Source: Meghimatium bilineatum (Eukaryota > Mollusca > Gastropoda > Stylommatophora > Philomycidae). Taken from it: a DNA stretch of 64,000 nt. Below the pieces are notes generated by a model, which saw only the letters and a program-made list of their open reading frames with translations, was not told where the DNA came from and did not search any database. The position numbers and the translations under genes are program-made. How positions within the stretch are numbered: position 1 is the first letter of the stretch; each line of letters begins with the position of its first letter. The stretch lies in the NCBI GenBank assembly GCA_034231615.1, contig CM067317.1, positions 18,084,064 through 18,148,063 of the forward strand, written 5' to 3'. Shown one piece after another: positions 22,897-34,819 of the stretch.

Positions 22897-22929
<33 letters not shown>
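22897..22929. repeat. (AT)n microsatellite
   Basis: A perfect alternating AT run of about 30 bp, immediately upstream of a LINE 3' fragment. Confidence 0.9.
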
Positions 22930-22934
22930 CTAGA

Positions 22935-23155
22935 ATTTTCCAGTCACGTTAAGAGAGATGACAGAGAGTGATATTGGCGGGATGATAGAAGGTGACAGGT
23001 GTGAAGGCTGTCCAAGTAGCCGTTGGAAAAAAGACATACAGAACGGTAGAAATAATAACTGCACATGTCCCTAAAGGAGGCGGGACAATTTGCTCAAGAT
23101 CGAGGAGAATTCGATAGATCCATAAGGAAGCCTACGTTTTGGAAAGAATTAGGTA
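22935..23155 (+). pseudogene. LINE C-terminal fragment
   Basis: It reads 'GMIEGDRCEGCPSSRWKKDI', then in another frame 'MSLKEAGQFAQDRGEFDRSI' and 'RKPTFWK'. This is the LINE C-terminal pattern 'G.RGRP..RW..DI' followed by 'QLAQDR..FR'. A diverged copy of the same end is at 26600-26725. Confidence 0.6.
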
Positions 23156-23159
23156 TTAT

Positions 23160-23840
23160 GTATGTTGATTATCCTCTTCGAACACCGGACAATTCCATAG
23201 GTGCTCAGATCTCCGCTTCAGTAAATCTCTCAGGGTATAACGGATGATGGTTCCGGTTCTATGTTGGTTCACTGCTCTTTTTGAAATCTTTGTCAGGGGT
23301 TCTCTATGGGTCACTCCCATCCTCACTCCCATTGCATGCATTCTCGATATTGACTCATGCTCATTCATCTCAAAATCCTCTGATCGTGAGGATTCACGAT
23401 GAGAAATGAGTATGTCTGCTCGGTCCATAGGCTGACCGTCTGTTGTGGTGGCGAGGCTAGCTAATTGGTCGGCTCGTTCGTTTCCGTCCACGCCCGCGTG
23501 TCCGGGGCCTAAATAAGCGTGAGTCTTGGTAGTGATGCCCACATTACTGCTCTCTATCTAAGGACTCCACCAATTCCCTGCGTACATCACCTGTTTTGAC
23601 TTTCAGAATCATATTTAGAGAGTCAGTGAGTCACGCATTGGAATAACAGCCGTCTTTTGGTTGATCAGTGCCCCAGAATCGTCATACCAGAAGGCGATAC
23701 GGTCTAGCTCATTCTGCAGTGATTCGACAGTTTTTGTTCTATCCCTTCCCTGTCTGTATATCAGGATATCATCCGCAAAGGACATTGTTCTACCTCTTCC
23801 GTCAAGCTGCTGCTGTGTTTCTGGAAAGAATATCTCAAGT
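23160..23840 (-). pseudogene. LINE RT/RNase H fragment, internally deleted
   Basis: On the minus strand the upstream part reads 'RGRTMSFADDILIYRQGRD' (the RT catalytic box as FADD, about 23758-23785) and 'LQNELDRIAFWYDDSGALIN'. After a gap the frame 23156-23542 gives the end of RNase H, 'PGHAGVDGNERADQLASLAT', and then 'RADILISHRESSRSEDFE', 'INQHRTG'-like and 'LRDLLKRRSEHLWNCPVFEE' (the C-terminal Cys-containing segment). Most of the RT thumb and the first RNase H motifs are missing between these parts, so the element has lost an internal segment. A different lineage from the LINE at 8.4-9.9 kb. Confidence 0.75.
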
Positions 23841-23854
23841 GATGATGTTGGTAT

Positions 23855-23950
23855 ATATATTTAGCTTAACGACTGTATCCACCTGTTCATTAACGTATCA
23901 TTGTTCCTGAGTTGTGAGGTCATGAAATAGGTTAAAGTCAAAACAAAATG
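23855..23950 (+). mobile_element. Tc1-like 5' leader fragment
   Basis: The segment with ACTGTATCCACCTGTTCATT and GAGGTCATGAAATAGGTTAA matches the start of Tc1 copy 1 (about 140-225) and, inverted, the region 61390-61440. No transposase follows. An orphan end. Confidence 0.55.
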
Positions 23951-24214
23951 TATGACAATAAATCAAATTCTCATCTCAATCCTTAAAGGAGAGCTACGAA
24001 AAGTTAACAGTATCCAGTATATTGTTTCTCTTGTAAACAAAAACGAGAACTGATCTAAGTAAGTCAGACAGAAGTTGGTCATTGCATGAAATTCATAAAT
24101 CGATACAAATGACAAAGCAATGACAGAACTTCAATAAAATAACACAGCTAATTTTGTTAAATATCTGCACATTTCCAGTGGCAATAAATGTATGTGAATC
24201 TAAGATATCACCAA
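23951..24214. other. Unassigned sequence
   Basis: Nothing recognised between the Tc1 fragment and the next LINE piece. Confidence 0.5.
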
Positions 24215-24590
24215 ACTAGTGAGAAAAAATATTAGAGGATTTAAAACATAATGTTCCAGAAGATCATCAGAGAAGAAAGACCACCAATAGAGACATTCTG
24301 TGAGAATTTTATGTAAACGAAAACTGGATAAACTGCAAGGCTGTATACAGAAAATTACACTATTTTGGCCACATCAAACGACACGGTAGACGAGAAAAAA
24401 ATCAAAGTGGAGCATATCACGCCAGTGCAACGAAACAGATATAGTCCTTGAAGAAGATGCACACTATATCCGAGAACGCTTGAATACAGAACTCACAGAA
24501 GCAGAAATACTAGCTCAGGATCGACACGAATTTTGAAAGTCTGTAATGAATGTTACATCGTGTCTAGGATATGCAACCAGGTGGTAATTT
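24215..24590 (+). pseudogene. LINE C-terminal fragment
   Basis: In broken frames it reads 'LFWPHQTTR' (from 'YFGHIKRH'), 'ERLNTELTEAEILAQDRHEF' and 'KSVMNVTSCLGYATRW'. The last part matches the family pattern 'RDR..FR.SV...TS..GYATR' and also the end of the fragment at 48720-49010 ('NAVMTVTSCSGYAT'). Confidence 0.6.
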
Positions 24591-25015
24591 TACTTGATCA
24601 AGAACCCATATTCAATATTCGATAAAAAGAAAACCAGAGAAAATATATATAAAAAACCATGTGTTGACCACATCATCCCTAAGAGGAGGATGGCATCACA
24701 AACAAATATGGATCTATAATCGCATATCCAATAAGCCATTATTGTGTTAAAAGTCATATTTTCATTTACATTAAATGTTGATATCATAGTGTATACATCT
24801 CAAACTGCAAGAGTGTTTACATAACACCTACACCAACAAAGTAAATACACTGTTACATGGTGATATTTGATGTTAGCCCTTAGCAAGTAATTTTTAATTT
24901 TAAATAGCACTTATTGATAATGCAATTACCAATACTATATACCAAAGTTCCAGCACATTTGGCAATGGTTATGTCTCTTAAGCTATGTAGCTAGGCAACG
25001 CATCTTTACTATAAT
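24591..25015. other. Gene-free stretch
   Basis: I see nothing recognisable. AT-rich. Confidence 0.5.
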
Positions 25016-25019
25016 CAAA

Positions 25020-26190
25020 ATTCCCAGTGCGTCTTTTTCACATCCACGAAAATTCATTTAAAAAGGGTATGTGGAAGATTATGACAAAATATGGATGCCC
25101 ACAGAGATATATCTTAATGGTGCAGCAATTGCATGATAGAATGCAAGCTAGAGTTCAGTATGAGGGAGACATATCTAAAACGTTTCCCGTCTCAAAGGGA
25201 ATAAAACATGGGTGTAAATTAGCACCTACACTATTTAGCGTCATGTTCTCTGCTATGTTAAATGATGCTTTCAGGGATATGGATTTGAGAGTAGGCATCA
25301 TATATCGCTTAGACAGAAAATATTTCAATCTTCCGAGCAAAAGCCAAAGGCAAATCATACACAATCAGGGATCTCCTATTTGTTGATAACTGCCAACCCT
25401 AAATGCCAACTCTGAGGCTGATCTTAAAATTATTATAAACATGTTTTACAAAGCATGTACTAGCTGTGGACTTACTATTAACTCGAATAAAACAGAAGTC
25501 ATGTTAAGACCAGCACCTTACAAATTGTATCATGAACCCTGCATAATGGTAAATGGCGTAGCACTGAAAGCTGTGAATAGATTCACATTTCTAGGTAGTA
25601 CTTTATCACAAAATACCAACGTTGAAGATGAAGTGTATACAAGGATCGTCAAGACAAACAGCACTTTACGCAGATTGTACACAATTACATGGCGTAGAAG
25701 CGGCATTAACATACAGACTAAGCTGAAAGTTTATAGAGCAGAGGTACTTCCATATGTTGATATATGTCAGTGAAACATGAACTGTATATAGACGTCATGT
25801 GAGGGTACTCAAACATTTCACACCTTTCTCAGATACGTTATGAGCATCGGATGGCAAGACAAAATTCCTTATACTATTGACCTTGACAGATCTGGTATCC
25901 CTAGCTTGACATTTTCCTGCTGCAGACACAGATTCGTTGGGCATGTCATTTGGAGAGTATGCCAGACCATCGTCCGCTAAAGATACTTCTCTACGGTGAG
26001 TTGGAGAAGGGTGCACAATTTCAAAGTTGCCAAAGGAAGCTCTACAAGAACATCACTGAAAGCCTTTGAGATAGACAAAATCCATGGTAAGAACTTGAAC
26101 AATATATATATATGGCGCTCTACAGTCAAAATTGGCGTATCATCTTGAGAAAAAGACGAGAAAGGCATAACTTCAACATCGGATAGTAAT
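25020..26190 (+). pseudogene. LINE RT, central and C-terminal part
   Basis: Frame 25027-25386 holds RT motifs 'KKGMWKIMTKYGCPQRYI', 'DRMQARVQYEGDISKTFP', 'KGIKHGCKLAPTLFSVMFSA' and 'MLNDAFRDMDL'. The YADD segment near 25380 is corrupted ('LFVDNCQP'-like) with stops. Frame 25441-25773 continues with 'CTSCGLTINSNKTEVM', 'VNGVALKAVNRFTFLGSTLS' and 'RSGINIQTKLKVYRAEVLPY'. Beyond 25773 the C-terminus runs on in broken frames ('SIGWQDKIPYTIDLDRSGIP' near 25840-25900; 'RHRFVGHVIWR' near 25925). It is the same lineage as 15600-16000 and 52335-53195. The 5' half is missing. Confidence 0.8.
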
Positions 26191-26595
26191 TAAAAAGTCA
26201 TGAATAGAACACAATCCTTCTACAATAGTTATTCCATGCCCGAACTGTCCAAAGACATGTGCAGCTTGAATATAGCTTATTAGCCATCTACGAACTATTA
26301 GGCATGGACATAATTTTAACTAAATTTTCAAAAATGGATGTACCAAATGGTCGTCACTAATTGTGATGGACGAACTCACATATAGCTAGGAATTCCCCAA
26401 CTACATAGCTAATAAGAAACTGACATTTGTTCTTAGATAGACAACCGTTATTCCATATCATTATTGCATTTATTTACTGTTGATATTATAATTAAATGTA
26501 TTTAATATTCATATCATCATTGGATTAACTCCTGAAATGAACAGCAAACTACAGGAGTATATTGCCAGGACATGTTCTATGCATGTTGTGAATAA
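26191..26595. other. Gene-free stretch
   Basis: Unassigned AT-rich sequence. A phrase related to the minisatellite at 26740 (ATTTATTTACTGTTGATAT) occurs near 26467. Confidence 0.5.
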
Positions 26596-26599
26596 TTCG

Positions 26600-26725
26600 T
26601 ATTGGAATTAGAGAAAAGACATTTAAGAATGCCTGCACATGTCACTAAAAGAGGAGGGACAACTTTCTCAAGATGGAGGAATATTCAAGAAATCCATAGG
26701 GAAGACTACGTTTTATAAATAGTAT
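26600..26725 (+). pseudogene. Short LINE C-terminal fragment
   Basis: The frame 'MSLKEEGQLSQDGGIFKKSI' plus 'GKTTFYK' matches 'MSLKEAGQFAQDRGEFDRSI' at 23065-23124. Only the last ~40 residues of the element remain. Confidence 0.55.
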
Positions 26726-26739
26726 GTCACCTGATGATA

Positions 26740-26990
26740 ATGATCAACATTGAACGTATTTATTGTTGATATGATCACTGGATGTATTTACCGTTGATAT
26801 AATCACTGGATGTATTTACTGTTGATATAATTACTGGATGCATTTTCTGTTCATATAATCACTGGATGTATTTACTGTTCACATAATCACTGGATATATT
26901 TACTATTCATATAATCATTGGATGTATTTTTTCTATCCATATAATCACTGGATGTATTTACTGTTCATATAATGATTGGATGTATTTACA
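26740..26990. repeat. 28-bp minisatellite, about 9 copies
   Basis: The unit approximates ATGTATTTACTGTTGATATA + ATCACTGG. Copies alternate GTTGATATA and GTTCATATA forms with scattered substitutions. Confidence 0.9.
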
Positions 26991-27154
26991 TTTTGAGATG
27001 TTTAAAGCGGGAATGTTGTATTTGTGTTGACCATGTATTTATGAATATTCACTGTCACAAAAATACCTCACTGCCTGGTTGAGCTAACAGTCAGATTGCA
27101 CGTTGATTGTCTTATCATTGTTTGTAAAATAAAATATCATCACATACTATTTAG

Positions 27155-27335
27155 GAGGTATGCATCAACCCATACATTTTTGGCTGTAGCACGTTTCTAG
27201 CAAATATAAATATGTTAACTAGTTTGCCATTGGTTTCTGAAATTTCATGATGTACAATTTCCTGCCACAAGATTTGAATCCTGTATCTTGGCCATGATAA
27301 ACGCTCTTTGTACCACACCGCCACAGAGCAGGTCT
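27155..27335 (-). mobile_element. tRNA-derived SINE, family A, copy 2
   Basis: Minus-strand reading has an A box (GTGGTACAAAGAGCG, about 27303-27317) and a B box (GGATTCAAATC, 27271-27281), then a body with CAATGGCAAACTAG and CCAAAAATGTATGGGTTGAT that matches copy 1 at 4415-4600. A tRNA-like head without a complete cloverleaf. Confidence 0.7.
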
Positions 27336-27419
27336 GTTTATGCGAAATGTTTGTTAAATTTGCATTAAATCGTTGTACTATTCTAATTGATATATAAATT
27401 ATTTTTGACACATTACAAG

Positions 27420-27635
27420 GTATGACATCTTATTGAAAACCTTACGTGAGGATAAAGTCAAATGGAACCGAACAAGAGATAGACATAGCTACAAATGGGA
27501 GAGTAACATCACACGATGGACAGATTACAGTCTAGCAGAGTGCACCACCAAAACAAGAGACAGGGGATGTCGGAGATCTGTTGCAGCCAACCTTCGTTGC
27601 GGAGACGGCACATACTGATGATTCTAATCGATATA
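27420..27635 (+). pseudogene. RTE-type LINE 3' end, copy
   Basis: The frame 27433-27618 reads 'MKTLREDKVKWNRTRDRHSY', 'KWESNITRWTDYSLAECTTK' and 'TRDRGCRRSVAANLRCGDGT', which matches the last 60 residues of the RTE protein ending at 52208 with about ten differences. GATGATT follows. 5'-truncated. Confidence 0.85.
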
Positions 27636-27639
27636 TAAA

Positions 27640-28350
27640 ACGGCCGTCTTCATTGACCTATTTCACGAATGATGTTGCATTGTACAAAGGGATAAAACGG
27701 ATATAATTGATCTGTCTATAGCCCGTCAGCGCCGATAGCTGTTCATATTCAGTGAAACTACTTTTCTCCAGTTTGGGAGATGTCATGCTTCTGTATGTAG
27801 TGCTTACGTGACGCTGAGAAACACAATCATGCACTCTGTAATTGCTGTTTAGCAAGGAGTTTATCGTGGTCGCCATCGATTTCTTTTGCTATCTGGAATC
27901 CATATTATGATTGAGATATTGCGGATGTTTACTATTAAGTATATTTCTGTTTCTGTAACTCTGCTTATTTTACGATAACAGCTTGTTAAGCCGTTGATCA
28001 ACCCTGACGTCCAATCGGTCTTTCTATGGTTATCGGGAACGATTATTTCGATTGCAGAGTTCATAGTGCATAGTAAAGGTAATATTTGTTAATCGATAAT
28101 ATGTAATATTTGCAACACCAATGTGATATTGCATGCGAAACTTGGAACTGGGTAATACAGTTTGTTAATCACTGCGAAGGCACTTATTAATATATACAAA
28201 TCGACATTTTGATCAAAAGGCATTTTCAAGAACACATTCACAACTTCATGAGCAGAGTAGCAGCAGAAGTATACGGGAGTAAAGGTAATATTAATTATAG
28301 TCGAAATTCATAGAAAACGTTTTCCCATAAGTACTTAGCAATCTAGCAAG
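27640..28350. other. Gene-free stretch
   Basis: Two minus-strand frames (27658-27876 and 27861-28064, 67-72 residues) overlap here without any recognisable motif. Not called as genes. Confidence 0.45.
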
Positions 28351-28354
28351 TGGT

Positions 28355-28550
28355 TGAACAGAAACTGTCTGACAGGCGTCTCCTACCGTACTTGCTCAGT
28401 AGCGATGACGGTATTCCTCGATCTACCAACAGGTGGATCGCTAGTACAGTACTCGTGCCGATTGGCTGAAACACAGGACTAATTCGTCTTTATATTCAAG
28501 AACAACAACTAGATTTGAATCACAGATTTACTGGTCAGGAAAAGAATAAC
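28355..28550 (+). repeat. Dispersed repeat F, copy 2
   Basis: It aligns with 6325-6530 (see there). Blocks CTCAGTAGCGATGAC, TTCCTCGATCTACC and TCGCTAGTACAG, ending in GATTTGAATCA and TTTACTGGTCAGG. Confidence 0.5.
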
Positions 28551-28768
28551 TTAACATTATACTACAACCGCGCCATGGATAGTTTATATACATGTTAACA
28601 ATTAAGTAAAGTAATTAAAGAGCATAACAAGCTTGACATCTTCCGTAGAAACCACTTTACTTCATATCAATGTACAATACCGTAATCTCTCAGGATCGTA
28701 GTGGTGCCACATTGGATGCTCTAGCACACAGAGCCATGTTGCCGTGAAACATCACAATGATCTTACAG
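28551..28768. other. Unassigned sequence
   Basis: Nothing recognised. The (CAT)n at 28770-28785 is the tail of the next LINE copy. Confidence 0.5.
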
Positions 28769-28769
28769 T

Positions 28770-29560
28770 ATCATCATCATCATCAGGTGACATGCCGGGT
28801 GGCGTAGGCGGTCATGGCTCTCCACAGCTCTCTGTCCACGGTATTATGTATCAAAGTCGCTGTTGTTTCCTTGCCGTGCCATGTTGTCAAACTGTCTAAT
28901 ATTTTCTCACGTTGTCGACCTCTGTCTCTGGCGCTTTCAATCTTGCCTGTTGTGATTATGTTCTCTAAACCTGCCTGTCTCATAAAGTGGCCAAAAAAAA
29001 AGAAGATTGCCTTTTTATTAAATTGTTGATTAAGGTCCGTTTCGCATTTAACTCATTCAACACCTCTACATTAGTTGTTCTGGCAGTCCATGGTATTCTC
29101 AGCATTCTTCTGTAGAACCACATCTCTGTTGCCTCCAATCTCCCACTTTCCAGTTTGTTTATTGTCCAAGAATAGCACCCATATGTTAGTATAGGGGTTA
29201 TATAGCACTGCAGAACTCTCTTTCTCACCTCTAATGACAAGGTCTTATTACACAGTTCCTTTTTATTCATTTTTCTGAATGTTGTTTTTGCCTGTCCTAT
29301 TCTGCATCTTATTTCTATTGAACTTCTTCCATCTGCTGTAATAATTGTACCTAGATATTTGAATTGGTGGACCTGTTTTAATACTATATCATTCACTATG
29401 ATCTTGCAAGGTGTGTTATTTTCTTTCTTTGAAATAACCATTACTTCTGTTTTCTTAATATTTAGGAAAAGGCATTTCTCTTTGCTTTCTGTGACTACTA
29501 CTTTAATTAAGTTTTGAAGGTCTTCCTCACTTTTATTTCCTATAATAACCAATGTAATAA
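28770..29560 (-). pseudogene. RTE-2 LINE: RT C-terminal third
   Basis: Minus-strand frame 28980-29552 (190 residues) starts just after the YADD position: 'LQNLIKVVVTESKEKCLFLN', 'KKTEVMVISKKENNTPCKI', 'QVHQFKYLGTIITADGRSSI', 'VLQCYITPILTYGCYSWTIN', 'MWFYRRMLRIPWTARTTNVE'. A poly-A slip near 28985-28995 moves it to the frame 28783-28983, 'MRQAGLENIITTGKIESARD', which runs to the end and a (GAT)n tail. So one indel separates two otherwise open parts of 190 and 66 codons. 5'-truncated. This is the best copy of its lineage in the window. Confidence 0.85.
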
Positions 29561-30835
29561 AATATTATATGAATCACATTAGAACAATACATTAACTAAA
29601 GTAGGTTGAGATTGACTGACGAAAATTTGAATAAGTGAGTTCTGTTTTACTCCTGTATATAATTCATGGGCAAATGATGTAGGCTGACTCATCTGGAAAA
29701 AAAGAACAAAGTAGAACTATTTCCAGAGAACAAATTACATCTCTTCTTCGCAATAGTTAAAATTCAATATTTGTTTTGAGTAATGATTCCAGTTTTTTTT
29801 TTATTCCCACTCAATAGATATATTAAATCTGACTAGACACTTCGTTAACTTCCATTTGTTCAGTATGTCTTGTCATTACAGTTTGTAATTTTTTCCCACA
29901 TAATAAGATTGTCTGCTCTTTCACTATTATATGGATTTTGTCTTTAAATATCAAAATTTGTCAATTTTATAGCTAATTAAAGCTAGAGATTAGCTACTTT
30001 TCAATCTGACGCTCTTTTATGCCAACAAATCAGTGTAATTCTCATGGATAAGTAACAAACGCTACGAAAGACTTCATGTATTCTCTAATATGCAATGAAA
30101 ACAAAAAATAGAATATTCTATTTAGGAAAGAGCAATCCGGATTTTCAATTATTGATTGTAATGTGTGGCTAGCTAATATTTACTTTAGTAGGTTGCTATT
30201 GATTTATGAACGGGCGTGCTGCACCTGTGACTGAAATTGAACCAGACACATTCGTCACTCAAAGCGCACTCTGAACTTCTCCGCCACTGAGAAGAACAAT
30301 ATGTAGACCATAATGACTGAAATATATTTGCTAGAGAAATAGGAAGAAAGATATGGCAACACAATTTAGCACGATAAGAAGTAGAAAGTACAACCATGTC
30401 TTAGGTGAGGTTTGCTGCAGAACGTGTGTACTCACTCTTTCTTAACAAAATTTAAATTACCAATTGGTGTGTGTGTGTGTCCGTCGTTCATATTAAAATA
30501 AATACATCAAACATGCAGGTCGTTTTACACACTGTTGATATCTGAGGTATACACAGCAACATCTTCAATTCAACCATCTCTAATAAGTGACGGAGCTCTA
30601 TAATACGCGAGGCTGTTGTTGAAAATATATAAGAAAACTACTCACCACCCGCATTACAATAAACACACAGGCTATCAGACTATAGGATATGGTTATGAAA
30701 AAATTAATGATAACAGTATTCAAGATCAATAACATTTTTTTAAAGAAAATATAAGACTCATGAACGAACACTAGAACGAAAAATGAACGAACACTTAAAA
30801 AAGTAAAAATAAAGGCGCTATCATGAAAGTCTGTA
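29561..30835. other. Gene-free stretch
   Basis: No recognised gene or element. A short (GT)n lies at about 30467-30480. AT-rich. Confidence 0.5.
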
Positions 30836-30839
30836 TGAA

Positions 30840-31230
30840 CTGCCTGAATACCATTTTGGCAAGGTTCGCTGCAGACGCAGCTATTGAAAAAAATGTCCCT
30901 ATGTACTGCAGATCCACTCCCTGATACGTTGTAAAGCCACTTTCACTATCCATAATGACTTTACCTGTAAATCATGTTTATGTTATCATGTGTACACGTT
31001 GTAATATGAAATATATATGTGAAACTGGCAAGCGACTAATAGACAGTTTTTGCTAACATTGTCATGCCATTAACCACAAATCACCTACTCATGCCACAAT
31101 GTATTTTAACGAATGTGATCATCGCACGCCCTTGACTTTCAGGTCACTGCAATATGATCTTGCACCACAGATGAGAGAGCTAGGTAAACAATACAACAGC
31201 ACTATATATACATATTGCAATTTGGTAGCA
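30840..31230 (+). pseudogene. Penelope-like GIY-YIG endonuclease remnant
   Basis: A single frame from about 30990 to 31230 with one stop reads 'CTRCNMKYICETGKRLIDSF', stop, 'HCHAINHKSPTHATMYFNEC' and 'DHRTPLTFRSLQYDLAPQ'. The pattern 'CTRCNMKYIGETGRRL..RF.EH...I.NK' is typical of the GIY-YIG endonuclease at the C-terminus of Penelope-like retroelements, which nicks target DNA. The G of 'YIGETG' is C here. The reverse transcriptase is absent or unrecognisable. A 3' region related to repeat C follows at 31380. Confidence 0.65.
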
Positions 31231-31379
31231 CTAAATTATGTGGTCTATATTACATATTATTGTTGTCAGGCTTAGTTGTTTTATTTCAATCTCATTCCTC
31301 ATATTTTTAATGCGCGTCGCTATGACAACACGTGTGCATACGTACGTCAGTGTAACCTTGAAAGTCTCTGCTTTTAAAT

Positions 31380-31545
31380 GTCAGTTTCAGCCGAAGACGG
31401 ATGTGTTGGGTCATTGGCGCCAAAAAAACGGCGACACAACGTATTTACATTCTCTGGACTTCATCCTGCTGGATATCTAGTAGGACCATTGTCTTGCTAC
31501 AAGAGAGATCCAACGGGAGTTTGAGAATGAATGCTGAAGAAGAAG
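31380..31545 (+). mobile_element. Repeat C / PLE 3' region, best copy
   Basis: It contains ACGGATGTGTTGGGTCATTG, CGACACAACGTATTTACATT, GGACTTCATCCTGCTGGATA, CATTGTCTTGCTACA and AGTTTGAGAATGAATGCTGA, then an AAGAAGAAG tail. It lies 150 bp after the GIY-YIG remnant in the same orientation. The other copies of repeat C lack any upstream coding part, as expected for 5'-truncated insertions. Confidence 0.65.
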
Positions 31546-31549
31546 CTGG

Positions 31550-32710
<1,161 letters not shown>

Positions 32711-33715
32711 GTATTTCCTGAATATGATATTATACCAACTGTTGTGTATCTGACTTATGACATCCATTATACTAACACAATTCCGACAACTAAGGATGTG
32801 GCTAATATCCAACATCTGAAATATCTCATTCCGACACCAATTCTGACTAATAAGAGTAGCTAATATATAACTTCTGACATACCTAACTCCCACACAAATT
32901 ATAATAACTGAATTCTCATCCCCACATAATACATGTTAACACTCATAAAAAGACTAAAACATAATTCTAAGTGTCTTGAAGTGTCAGAAAGTATTTATGT
33001 TGACCCCTATCATCTACTCGTCACACACATACTCCAGCCACATAGTGATGGTTGTGATGCTGACAATGATGACAGTAACTGTGACGCTCACATTTGACCG
33101 TACAGACCACATTGACTGACTCAATGATTTTAAAATACTCAGTGTAGAAACGTTTAAAAAGTAAGTTTATCTGAAATAAACTAACACAGGAACATGTGTA
33201 ATCCATGCCAATCATCAATAGCAGTTCCTGATTCACTTTTTTTTTATACTTGAGTATTGTCTGGCAAGTTACTAAATTGGTTTCTGTATAAAAAAAAAAA
33301 GGCACCAGGATTGAATGTGTGAAGCTGTTCGGAGAATAGAATAAACGATGAGTAAAGACATCAGATCAGGTAGAATGTCATTGTAAACTTGCTTATCGTC
33401 CAGATGGTAAGGGTTACAGTAATCAACAAACCTAGGGAGCCGTGGACAATGAATAAACAAACTGTGATTCGTTTCTAACAGAACACAACTGGTTCCTGCA
33501 TCTATTTATATACATATTCGAGAAGGTTAAGTAATCACAATTGGGGATATTAAGACACAGGAAAAAATAATTGATTATTCATTGATGATGTATTTTAATA
33601 GTGTGCCCCACAGCGAAGCTTTCATGCAGAATCTCCTTTAGAATATGCAGATGTTCATGTTGATGGTTCGTGTTGCCATCAAGTAGGATGTAATTGTTAT
33701 GCAATATCGTGTATA
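32711..33715. other. Gene-free stretch
   Basis: Weak internal repetition of ATTCCGACA..AACTAA..TGGCTAATAT at about 32780-32880. No gene recognised; minus-strand frames at 33021-33460 are unsupported. Confidence 0.5.
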
Positions 33716-33719
33716 ATGT

Positions 33720-33900
33720 CAGATAATTTCTATAGAAATAGGTAACGTTAGATCACTTATATAGTAATAGTTAATTTATATCACGTGTATAGCAATCTTT
33801 TCAGTACTATGACTTTTATAGCAATAGTTAAATTAAGATAACTTCTATAACAATAGTTAATATAAGATCACTTCTATAACAATAGTTAAAGCAAGATCGA
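33720..33900. repeat. ~28-bp minisatellite, about 6 diverged copies
   Basis: Unit near AGATCACTTCTATAACAATA + GTTAATAT. The right-hand copies (33835-33900) are the most alike. Confidence 0.8.
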
Positions 33901-33954
33901 TCTACGTTCCGCGTCCTAATCTAGCAGTAGCTATTCATCTTCAATTAATGGTGT

Positions 33955-34150
33955 TATTTCTGGTATAGTGGGTAATCAAGTTGTCGTACACTGAATAGGT
34001 CGTGGTTTCGGCCCCTGGTCGTTCAGTATCGTTTACTACTGCATTATTTCGGAGATCTCAATATATTATCGCTTGAAGCTACATAAGCAGGTTCTATGAG
34101 CAGCTATCTTGTCAGATGATTTGCAACATCTCATCCTCTAAGCATTTGAC
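33955..34150 (+). mobile_element. tRNA-derived SINE, family D, copy 2
   Basis: A tRNA-like head (ATAGTGGGTAATCAAGTTGT, then GTGGTTTCGGCCCCTGG as a degenerate B box at about 34001-34017) precedes GAAGCTACATAAGCAGG... and TGAGCAGCTATCTTGTCAGA, as in copy 1 at 14752-14960. Confidence 0.6.
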
Positions 34151-34345
34151 TATATTTTCGTACATGTCTCGAACATTTCTATGATACGTTTTATTTTTCT
34201 ACTAGACTGTCTGTGTAGCATTGTTATGCAGTATAAATGTTCAAATCAATACGTAGGTCCCGCTAACGTCCTTATTATTTGAATAACCAAATGGTCGGAG
34301 GGTGTCCGACAAAGTGGAGGGTGCCGCAGTAACCGAATGAACAAA
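34151..34345. other. Unassigned sequence
   Basis: Short unassigned stretch between a SINE and the inverted repeat. Confidence 0.5.
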
Positions 34346-34816
34346 TAGTAAAGCAAAATGAATTAAACAGGTTACTGAAAACACGTACCTTGCCTATGAA
34401 TAAAAATATATAAAAAGGTATATATAAAAAAACATACAATAAAACTAAACAGGACAATTCTCCACGTATCGGCTCAAATGGAACCTTTTTCAAGAGTCAC
34501 ACAACAGTAAACAACACAATAATAAACAGAATAGATGACTTAGCTTGTCTAGAGCCATGTCTCAAAATAATTTTTAATTCTTCTGTTTAATTCTTTTGAG
34601 ACGTAGCTCTAGACAAGCTAAGTCATCGATTCTGTTTATTATTGTGTTGTTTACTGTTGTTTGTCTCTTGAAAAAGGTTCCATTTGAGCCGATACGTGGA
34701 GAATTGTCCTGTTTAGTTTTATTGTATGTTTTTTTTATATATACCTTTTTATATATTTTTATTCATAGGCAAGGTAAGTGTTTTCAGTAACCTGTTTAAT
34801 TCATTTTGCTTTACTA
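34346..34816. repeat. Large inverted repeat, ~222-bp arms
   Basis: 34346-34567 is the reverse complement of 34594-34816 with only a handful of mismatches and small indels; the spacer is about 26 bp. The right arm read forward contains GACAAGCTAAGTCATCGATT, TTATTGTGTTGTTTACTGTT, TTGAAAAAGGTTCCATTTGA and GCCGATACGTGGAGAATTGT. The pattern 'GAAAAAGGT...GCCGATACGT' recalls the 3' segment after the coding region of many Penelope-like elements, but no coding part is attached. RNA from either strand would fold into a long hairpin. Confidence 0.9.
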
Positions 34817-34819
34817 CTT

